Origin: CG1-02-35-72 sp964564475
GTDB taxonomy: Bacteria; Bacteroidota; Bacteroidia; Flavobacteriales; Flavobacteriaceae
Length of the DNA: 5,758 nucleotides
Reading direction: 5' to 3'
Assembly: GCA_964564475.1 (NCBI GenBank)
Contig: CAZMBM010000127.1
Coordinates: 1-5,758 of the forward strand
The notes under the pieces are model-generated. The model was not told where the DNA came from and ran no database searches. It was given only the letters and a program-made list of their open reading frames with translations. The first letter of the stretch is position 1. Each line of letters opens with the position of its first letter. Shown in pieces: positions 1 to 5,508 of this stretch. The position numbers and the translations under genes were made by a program.

Positions 1-32
1 TTGAAGATGTTGACTTTGAAGAAGTAAAATAA
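1..32 (+). CDS. dnaK: C-terminal end of DnaK (Hsp70 chaperone), partial
   Basis: Only the last nine codons are in the window; the frame begins at base 3 and ends with TAA at 30-32, giving EDVDFEEVK. From memory, this acidic tail with its EEVK end is the usual C-terminus of DnaK in Flavobacteria and resembles the conserved EEVD/EEVK-type ends of other Hsp70 proteins. DnaK is the cytoplasmic ATP-dependent chaperone that works with DnaJ and GrpE. A strong terminator starts 17 bp after the stop, as expected for the last gene of a highly expressed unit. With so few residues the identity rests on the tail motif alone; another acidic-tailed protein is possible. Confidence 0.68.
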   Translation, partial: EDVDFEEVK

Positions 33-48
33 TTTACCTTTTTTCATA

Positions 49-86
49 AATAAAAGCCCCTATTTAAAAAAATCGGGGCTTTTATT
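49..86 (+). terminator. Intrinsic terminator after dnaK, possibly bidirectional
   Basis: A perfect 12-bp inverted repeat pairs 49-60 (AATAAAAGCCCC) with 75-86 (GGGGCTTTTATT) around a 14-nt loop. Its base is a GCCCC/GGGGC core, and the 3' arm runs into T-rich sequence (CTTTTATTGTTTT). This is a classic rho-independent terminator for the gene ending at base 32. The A-rich 5' arm gives the opposite strand a T-rich tract as well, so it could also stop minus-strand transcription. Confidence 0.9.
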
Positions 87-147
87 GTTTTAACACGATA
101 GTGACGCCCGCACCGGCATAGATTAAATTCAAAGAAAACCCAATCAA
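82..147 (-). other. Possible relic of the 3' end of a lost minus-strand gene
   Basis: Read on the minus strand, 147 to 82 is open and ends in TAA (84-82), just inside the terminator arm. The last residues read IYAGAGVTIVLKQ, preceded by LIGFSLNL. The alternation of small and hydrophobic residues resembles a closing beta-strand, as in an outer-membrane barrel, and the stretch (roughly 97-120) is clearly more GC-rich than the surrounding intergenic DNA. An in-frame stop (150-148) and the AATC repeat lie directly upstream, and there is no start codon or room for a gene. I read it as a candidate remnant of a gene that once converged on dnaK. It could equally be chance. Confidence 0.25.
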
Positions 148-177
148 TCATAAATCGTAAATCTTCAATCTAAAATA
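142..177. repeat. Degenerate 7-bp-period AATC repeat
   Basis: AATC occurs at 142, 146, 153, 160 and 167, so four successive copies are exactly 7 bp apart, and a decayed copy (AATA) falls in phase at 174. The spacer bases vary (ATA, GTA, TTC). It ends 13 bp before the TAnnTTTG box, covering the place where a -33 element would lie. AT-rich heptad tracts of the type ATAAATCGTAAATC are, from memory, common between Flavobacteria genes. No function is known to me. Confidence 0.55.
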
Positions 178-190
178 TTACAAGACTTCG

Positions 191-198
191 TATCTTTG
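191..198 (+). promoter_or_regulatory. Bacteroidota sigma-ABfr-type -7 promoter box (TATCTTTG)
   Basis: TATCTTTG matches the Bacteroidota primary-sigma -7 consensus TAnnTTTG exactly. It lies 18 bp ahead of the ATG at 217, so transcription would begin around 203-206 with a leader of about 10-15 nt. No convincing TTG -33 element is seen about 20 bp upstream; the AATC repeat occupies that place. The box overlaps a TTG codon at 196 that could otherwise be taken as the start of the next gene, and so argues against that start. I see no second TAnnTTTG box in the gaps before 1058 or 1556, so this may drive all three plus-strand genes. Confidence 0.65.
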
Positions 199-216
199 GT
201 TTTTTATAAAAAACCA

Positions 217-990
217 ATGGAATTAAAATTATCAAAACCCATCGTCTTTTTCGATTTAGAAACAACCGGCATTAATATTACCAAAGACCGCATTGTAGAA
301 ATAGCTGTTTTAAAAGTATTTCCAAACGGCAATAAAGAAAGTAAAAGATGGTTGGTTAATCCCGAGATCGACATCCCCAAAGAAGCTTCAGATATTCACG
401 GTATTACCAATGAACAGGTAGTGAATGAACCTACTTTTGCAGTATTAGCGCCTCAAATTACCGAGATGATTAAAGGTTGCGATTTGGCAGGGTTTAATTC
501 TAACCGGTTCGATATTCCTTTACTAGCCGAAGAAATGTTGCGCGCCAATGCCGATTTTGATATGAAAAATAGAGCAGCCATAGATATTCAAGTTATTTTT
601 CACAAAAAAGAACAACGTACTTTGAGCGCCGCTTATAAATTTTATTGCGAAAAAGATTTAGAAAATGCCCATTCGGCTATGGCCGATACCACAGCTACTT
701 ACGAAATTTTAAAAGCGCAGCTGGACAAATATGACGATTTAGAAAACAATGTCGAATTTTTAGAAAATTATAGTCATCATAAAAAAAATGCCGATTTCGC
801 CAATATGTTGGTTTTTGATGAAGAGGGAGATGAATGTTTTAACTTTGGCAAACACAAAGGTAAAAAAGTAACCGATATTCTTGAAAAAGAACCTGGTTAT
901 TATGCCTGGATTCAGAATGCCGATTTCCCGCGTTATACCAAAAAAGTATTGACGGCTATTAAATTGAGAAGTTTAAATACAAAACTATAA
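217..990 (+). CDS. DEDDh 3'-5' exonuclease (DnaQ/ExoX-like)
   Basis: A 257-residue cytoplasmic protein with all DEDDh exonuclease motifs. Exo I is FFDLETTG (Asp13, Glu15), Exo II is GFNSNRFD (Asp99), and Exo III is AHSAMAD (His152, Asp157). These acidic residues bind two metal ions and the His activates water to release nucleotides from DNA or RNA 3' ends. After a linker, residues 200-250 form a small domain with FGKHKGK and GYYAWI, matching the ExoX-like C-terminal domain found on Bacteroidota exonucleases of this size. No polymerase-binding or helicase part is present, so a repair or nucleic-acid-trimming role is more likely than Pol III proofreading, although automatic annotation often says 'DNA polymerase III subunit epsilon'. 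The ATG at 217 is chosen over an in-frame TTG at 196 because that TTG is part of the promoter box and family members begin just before the first beta-strand. The next gene follows after 67 bp. Confidence 0.9.
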   Translation: MELKLSKPIVFFDLETTGINITKDRIVEIAVLKVFPNGNKESKRWLVNPEIDIPKEASDIHGITNEQVVNEPTFAVLAPQITEMIKGCDLAGFNSNRFDIPLLAEEMLRANADFDMKNRAAIDIQVIFHKKEQRTLSAAYKFYCEKDLENAHSAMADTTATYEILKAQLDKYDDLENNVEFLENYSHHKKNADFANMLVFDEEGDECFNFGKHKGKKVTDILEKEPGYYAWIQNADFPRYTKKVLTAIKLRSLNTKL

Positions 991-1010
991 GTTTTAAATA
1001 ACAAATAAAA

Positions 1011-1034
1011 GTCACCCTGAGCGAAGTCGAAGGG
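1011..1034. repeat. Widespread intergenic repeat, CCCTGAGCGAAGTCGAAGGG type
   Basis: The core 1015-1034 reads CCCTGAGCGAAGTCGAAGGG, preceded by GTCA. It has CCCT/AGGG outer arms and an inner CGA/TCG pair, so it is an imperfect dyad. From memory this motif and close variants recur in many Bacteroidota and other bacterial genomes between genes. It is much richer in GC than the flanking A/T-rich spacer. It lies between two co-directional genes, 23 nt before the ATG at 1058, so it would be carried in a shared transcript. No transposase or target duplication is visible. Confidence 0.7.
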
Positions 1035-1057
1035 ATTAATAAAAAACCATAAACAAT

Positions 1058-1540
1058 ATGCTCGTTCCCTTTAACACATTAGGCCCAAAATCAAAAATTT
1101 GGATTTATCAATCTAATAAGACATTCTCTGATAATGAACTGTCTCAAATTAAAACCTTATTAGAACCTTTTGTAGAAAAATGGCAATATCATGGTCAAGA
1201 TTTAAATGCCTCATATAAAATATTATACAATCAGTTTATAGTACTGGCTGTTGCCGAAGACAATACCGTGTCGGGTTGTTCTATTGACGCCTCTGTTCAT
1301 GTTATTCAGCAAATAGAACGTGATTTTAAAGCCGATTTGACCGATAAAATGAAAACAGCCTTTAAAAATGGCGATAATATAAACGTCGTTTCGTTGGCTA
1401 ATTTTAAAAAATATGTGGGTCTGGGCAAAATAAACCCGGATACTGTTGTGTTCAACAATATGGTCGATACTATTAAAGGTTTGAAAACGGAATGGGAGAT
1501 ACCCGCTAAACAGAGTTGGCATAAAAGATATTTTAAATAA
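1058..1540 (+). CDS. Conserved Bacteroidota protein of unknown function (often mislabelled 'ABC transporter ATPase')
   Basis: A 160-residue protein with no signal peptide or membrane segment, so probably cytoplasmic. I recognise the family from Flavobacteria, where it has an N-terminal MLVxFNTL-xxxSxxWIYQ segment (1-18), a highly conserved SGCSIDASVHxIQ block (72-84, containing Cys74, Asp77 and His81) and a VFNNxV...WEIPAxxSWHxRYF ending (131-159). Databases often call it 'ABC transporter ATPase', but it has no Walker A (GxxxxGKS/T), no LSGGQ signature and no Walker B, and is too short for an ABC domain, so I do not accept that name. The Cys/Asp/His block could be a catalytic or metal-binding site, but this is inference only. 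The start ATG has an A-rich leader (AATAAAAAACCATAAACA) typical of Bacteroidota. The stop is 15 bp before the next gene, which suggests co-transcription. Confidence 0.85.
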   Translation: MLVPFNTLGPKSKIWIYQSNKTFSDNELSQIKTLLEPFVEKWQYHGQDLNASYKILYNQFIVLAVAEDNTVSGCSIDASVHVIQQIERDFKADLTDKMKTAFKNGDNINVVSLANFKKYVGLGKINPDTVVFNNMVDTIKGLKTEWEIPAKQSWHKRYFK

Positions 1541-1555
1541 TTACATCTCTAACTT

Positions 1556-4507
1556 ATGCGAATAAAATATTTTGGTTTATTTTTTTTACTGTTAAGCGCC
1601 ATAAGCATTAGTGCGCAAACAGACCCATTGATTAGTTCGGACAAAGAAAATCAAAAACAGTGGGTTGACAGTGTGTATAAATCACTTTCGCTTAATGAAA
1701 AAATAGGGCAGTTATTTATGTTGCCGGCTTATTCTAACAAGAATAAAAAGCACGTCAATTTTGTTAAAAAACAGATTAAAAAATACCATATTGGCAGCCT
1801 TGTTTTTATGAAAGGGACGCCGCAAAAACAAGCCGTATTAACCAATAATTACCAAAAACTCTCTAAAGTGCCGTTACTTATTGGTATTGATGCCGAGTGG
1901 GGTTTAAATATGCGTCTTGAAAACAGCTATCGTTTTCCGTGGAATATGACGCTTGGTGCGATTCAAGACAATAACTTGATAGCTGAATTTGGTAGGCGTG
2001 TGGGTGAACAATGTAAGCGTCTGGGTATTCAGGTCAATTTTGCACCGGTGGTAGATGTCAATACAAATCCGCAAAACCCTATTATTGGCAACCGCTCTTT
2101 TGGACAAGACCCTTATAATGTTACGGCTAAAGCCTTGGCCTTTATGCGAGGTATTCAGAGTAAACAGGTGCTAACAACAGCCAAGCATTTTCCCGGTCAT
2201 GGCGATACTTCTTCCGATTCTCATAAAACACTGCCAACAGTTTTACACAGCAAAGCTTATATAGATAGTGTTGATTTAGTGCCGTATAAAACACTTATAA
2301 ATAATGGGTTAACGGGTATTATGGTGGCTCATCTAAATGTGCCGAGTCTAGAGCCTGAACCTAATTTACCCACCTCTTTGTCTAAAAATGTTATAGAAAA
2401 CTTGCTTAAAAAAGACATGCACTTTAAAGGACTCATTTTTACCGATGCCCTTAATATGAAAGGTGTGGCCAATTTCGGCAAATCTACTACAGTCGATTTA
2501 AAGGCTTTTGAAGCCGGTAATGATGTGATGATGTTTTCGGCCAATATCCCTAAAGCCATTAAAAAAATAAAGAAGGCTCTTTTAAACGGCAGCATACCTC
2601 AAAGCCGATTGGAGGCTTCAGTTAAAAAGATTTTAAAAGCCAAATATTGGGCAGGTTTAAATCATTATAAAGCTATAAAAATCAAAAACTTAAATAAAGA
2701 TTTAAATACTGTTGAAGATGACATACTTCACAGAAAGTTGGTAAATGCCTCTATTACTTTGGTTAAAAATGAGTTTGATTTGGTGCCTCTAACCGACTTG
2801 TCTCAAAAAATAGCTTATATAAAATTAGGTGATGCCTCTAATGAAACTTTTGTTAATACGTTAAAAAAATACACCCGAGTTGATGTGATATCGGGCGAAA
2901 TCACGGCACAAATAAACGCCAAATTACAAGCCTATGACGTGGTAATTGTTGGGTTTCATAAAAGTAATATCAATCCGTGGAAGAGTTATAAATTTTCTGA
3001 AGCCGATTTAGAAACTCTAAAGAATATTGCCCGAAACAACAAAGTAATTTTAGATGTTTTTGCCAGTCCGTATGCCTTGTTGCAAATTAAAACATTTAGC
3101 GATATAGAATCGGTTATGGTGTCGTACCAAAACAGTAAAATAGCACAAAGTATTTCGGCTCAAATCTTATTTGGGGCGCTTTCTACCAAGGGGAAATTAC
3201 CCGTAAGTATTCATGACGATTTTGACTTGGGACAAGGTATTCGCACTAAAAACTTACAGCGTTTATCTTATGGCTTACCCGAAGAGGTAGGATTGAACAG
3301 TGCAAAATTGGTACGAATTGATTCGATGGCGCAGGCGGTTATTTCCGAAAAAATGGCACCGGGTCTGCAAGTGCTTGTGGCGCGTTACGGTAAGGTGGTC
3401 TTTCAAAAAAGTTATGGTTTTTATACCGATAAAAAAGTAGAAAAAGTAAATGAAAACAGTCTTTACGATTTAGCCTCGCTGACAAAGATATTAGGAGCTT
3501 TGCCCTTAGCGATGAAAGCTTACGAAGAAGGGGATTTTAATTTAGAAACCCGTTTAGATTCTCTGTTCCCGGTATTAATAGGTTCTAATAAAGACACCGT
3601 TACCGTAAAAGAAGCCCTTTCGCATGTAGGACGTTTAAAAGCTTGGATACCTTATTATTTAAAAACCATTGACACCATTACACTCCAGCCCTTGGGCTCT
3701 TATTATCGCAGTATAAAATCGGCTAAATACAGTATCCAGATAGCCGACAATTTGTATTTACGAACTGACTATACCGACAGCATTTACAAAGCTATTGCCG
3801 ATGTGCCCCAACGTGAAGAGGCAGGGTATAAATACAGCGGTTTGGTGTTTTATTTGTTTAAAAAGTATTTTGAAGATTATTATAAAAAACCGATGCAGGT
3901 TTTAGACGATACGTATTTTTACAAACCTTTAGGTGCTCAAAATCTCACCTATTTGCCATTAAATAAATTTGATAAATCACGTATCGTTCCTACAGAAAAA
4001 GACGACTATTACCGTCATCAATTACTCCGTGGCTATGTACACGATATGGGCGCGGCTATGATGGGCGGTGTAAGTGGCAATGCCGGTTTGTTTTCTAATG
4101 CCAATGATGTGGCTAAAATGATGCAAATGTACCTTCAGAAAGGATATTATGGAGGCAAACGCTATTTTAAAGCCAAAACCATAGACACTTTTAACCACCG
4201 CTATTACGAAAAAGACAGTGTGCGGCGTGGTTTGGGTTTTGATAAACCTCAGATTGACCCTGAGGTGTTGGCCACCTGTGGTTGCGTATCCGATAAAAGT
4301 TTTGGTCATAGCGGATTTACAGGTAATTTTGCTTGGGCCGACCCCGATAGTGGCATTGTATATGTATTTTTATCAAATCGTGTCTATCCAACCATGAAAA
4401 ACACACTTTTAGGTGATAAGGACGTGCGTACCAAAACGCAGAAAATAATTCAGGAGGCTATTATTGATAGCGTTCAGGCAGCCACTTTAGTAAAAAAATC
4501 AGACTGA
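1556..4507 (+). CDS. Exported GH3 beta-N-acetylglucosaminidase (NagZ-like) fused to a beta-lactamase-family serine hydrolase
   Basis: A 983-residue two-enzyme fusion. Residues 1-20 are a Sec signal peptide with likely cleavage at ISA-Q and no lipobox Cys, so it acts in the periplasm or outside. Residues 35-370 are a GH3 barrel of NagZ type: IGIDAEWG (Asp112, sugar binding), KHFPGHGDTSSDSH (210-223, with the NagZ Asp221/His223 acid-base dyad) and FTDALNMKG (nucleophile Asp297). NagZ enzymes remove GlcNAc from muropeptides. Residues 395-555 look like the GH3 C-terminal domain, ending in GALSTKGKLPVSI. Residues 580-970 are a class C beta-lactamase/PBP-fold hydrolase with SLTK (Ser641, Lys644), YSG at 760-762 where YxN or YSD is usual, and HSG (918-920) in place of KTG. 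It probably cleaves a peptide, amide or ester rather than antibiotics. The length is normal for this Bacteroidota architecture. It starts 15 bp after the previous stop and its 3' end overlaps the convergent acyltransferase gene by 47 bp. Confidence 0.93.
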   Translation: MRIKYFGLFFLLLSAISISAQTDPLISSDKENQKQWVDSVYKSLSLNEKIGQLFMLPAYSNKNKKHVNFVKKQIKKYHIGSLVFMKGTPQKQAVLTNNYQKLSKVPLLIGIDAEWGLNMRLENSYRFPWNMTLGAIQDNNLIAEFGRRVGEQCKRLGIQVNFAPVVDVNTNPQNPIIGNRSFGQDPYNVTAKALAFMRGIQSKQVLTTAKHFPGHGDTSSDSHKTLPTVLHSKAYIDSVDLVPYKTLINNGLTGIMVAHLNVPSLEPEPNLPTSLSKNVIENLLKKDMHFKGLIFTDALNMKGVANFGKSTTVDLKAFEAGNDVMMFSANIPKAIKKIKKALLNGSIPQSRLEASVKKILKAKYWAGLNHYKAIKIKNLNKDLNTVEDDILHRKLVNASITLVKNEFDLVPLTDLSQKIAYIKLGDASNETFVNTLKKYTRVDVISGEITAQINAKLQAYDVVIVGFHKSNINPWKSYKFSEADLETLKNIARNNKVILDVFASPYALLQIKTFSDIESVMVSYQNSKIAQSISAQILFGALSTKGKLPVSIHDDFDLGQGIRTKNLQRLSYGLPEEVGLNSAKLVRIDSMAQAVISEKMAPGLQVLVARYGKVVFQKSYGFYTDKKVEKVNENSLYDLASLTKILGALPLAMKAYEEGDFNLETRLDSLFPVLIGSNKDTVTVKEALSHVGRLKAWIPYYLKTIDTITLQPLGSYYRSIKSAKYSIQIADNLYLRTDYTDSIYKAIADVPQREEAGYKYSGLVFYLFKKYFEDYYKKPMQVLDDTYFYKPLGAQNLTYLPLNKFDKSRIVPTEKDDYYRHQLLRGYVHDMGAAMMGGVSGNAGLFSNANDVAKMMQMYLQKGYYGGKRYFKAKTIDTFNHRYYEKDSVRRGLGFDKPQIDPEVLATCGCVSDKSFGHSGFTGNFAWADPDSGIVYVFLSNRVYPTMKNTLLGDKDVRTKTQKIIQEAIIDSVQAATLVKKSD

Positions 4508-5507
4508 AACAAAAGGCTGTAAACCAAAGACTTTCGGTCAAGCCGATATAATAATAAATTATAAAGATTTGAGCGATACAAAACATCGGAATGAGTACAG
4601 CCGCCACAGTATATCTAAAGGTACTGGTAAAAACCTTGTCGGGTATTTTGGGTTTTATATATCTCCAAAATAAGTAAGGTAACCAAACACAGAGTAATAC
4701 AAGACCGTAAATAAATCTAAATACAAACCGAGGTGTTTTGTCTTGGGGCTTATTGCTTTGTTTTTGTGCTATTTTTTGTAAGAGTTTATTGGTAATTATA
4801 GGATTTAAAAAATTGACTTCAAGGGTTTTTAAATGATTTATTTTTTCGTCGTACACTTCTAAATCGTCAATATGTGTGGTCAATAATTTGAGTTCTTTGC
4901 TTACTTTTTGAGTTAATTTCCTAGCCGACAGGGGGAAATTATCAGCATCAAAATAGGGGTTGGCTAAAAAGGCTTTTCCGTAGTAAATTGACACGCTTTG
5001 TGGGTAATTTAAATGTTCGTCGTAATTTAGTCCCACAGGAACAACATAAATATTCAACGATTTATATCGCGCCAAAGTCCCAAAAATAATTTTAGTAAAC
5101 CCTTTGCTCAGCGGACGTATGCGTCGGTTTAAATTGTGATTACCTTCTGGGAAAATAAGTAGCGCTTTTTTGCGATTTAAAATTTTATAGCAGGCGTCAA
5201 AAATACTTTTGTTTTTGTCTAAATTTTTCCATCCATCGCGTATGCGGTAAATAGGAATCATATTAACCGAGTGTAAAATGCGTTTAACTATGGGGTTTTT
5301 AAAGACCGATGCCCGTGCCAAATAAAAACAATAGCGTTTGTTGGTTGTGGCAATAAGTAGCGAATCCATAAGGGCATTCTGATGGTTTGAGACAAACATA
5401 ACCGCTTCGTTTTTAGGGATGTTTTCTTGCCCAACAACAATTATTCTCTTGAAATAAAAATACAAGGTTGTTTTTAAATAAGCCTTAATTGTATAATACC
5501 ACAACAT
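4461..5507 (-). CDS. PlsC-superfamily phospholipid/glycerol acyltransferase with C-terminal membrane segments
   Basis: A 348-residue inner-membrane acyltransferase. The catalytic block reads NHQNALMD (41-48, His42 and Asp48), followed by IPIYR (84-88), the FPEG acceptor-phosphate motif (119-122) and VVPVGL (155-160). The family transfers acyl chains from acyl-ACP or acyl-CoA to glycerol phosphate, lysophosphatidate or similar acceptors. The His-Asp spacing is HX5D, one residue longer than in classic PlsC. Three hydrophobic stretches follow (about 262-282, 298-320 and 326-342), making it longer than the roughly 240-residue PlsC. It is therefore a PlsC-like relative whose exact acceptor I cannot name. 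An earlier in-frame ATG at 5540 would add 11 residues but would overlap the transporter gene by 32 bp. The ATG at 5507, 1 bp after that gene's stop, starts the protein at its membrane-associating N-terminus and is preferred. The 3' end overlaps the GH3 gene. Confidence 0.88.
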   Translation of the reverse strand: MLWYYTIKAYLKTTLYFYFKRIIVVGQENIPKNEAVMFVSNHQNALMDSLLIATTNKRYCFYLARASVFKNPIVKRILHSVNMIPIYRIRDGWKNLDKNKSIFDACYKILNRKKALLIFPEGNHNLNRRIRPLSKGFTKIIFGTLARYKSLNIYVVPVGLNYDEHLNYPQSVSIYYGKAFLANPYFDADNFPLSARKLTQKVSKELKLLTTHIDDLEVYDEKINHLKTLEVNFLNPIITNKLLQKIAQKQSNKPQDKTPRFVFRFIYGLVLLCVWLPYLFWRYIKPKIPDKVFTSTFRYTVAAVLIPMFCIAQIFIIYYYIGLTESLWFTAFCFSLIFLLKWLPERYQ

Positions 5508-5508
5508 G

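Noticed and set aside
92..125. Tiny plus-strand open stretch in the GC-rich intergenic island
   Set aside because: About ten codons (HDSDARTGID) without a start codon or leader; no support as a gene.
1223..1522. Minus-strand open frame of 99 codons inside the unknown-function gene
   Set aside because: It lies wholly within a plus-strand gene with recognisable family motifs, has no family resemblance itself and no promoter or leader; it is an antisense shadow.
1904..2107. Minus-strand open frame of 67 codons inside the GH3 domain
   Set aside because: Antisense to well-conserved GH3 sequence, with no recognisable protein features.
2329..2595. Minus-strand open frame of 88 codons inside the GH3 domain
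   Set aside because: Overlaps the nucleophile region FTDALNMKG on the other strand; its hydrophobic look comes from antisense reading of Lys-rich codons.
4022..4309. Minus-strand open frame of 95 codons inside the serine hydrolase domain
   Set aside because: Antisense shadow of conserved beta-lactamase-fold sequence; no domain recognised.
4478..4518. CAGCC/GGCTG inverted repeat around the GH3 stop codon as a terminator
   Set aside because: Only 5 bp of stem around a loop of about 31 nt, with no following T-tract; too weak to call.
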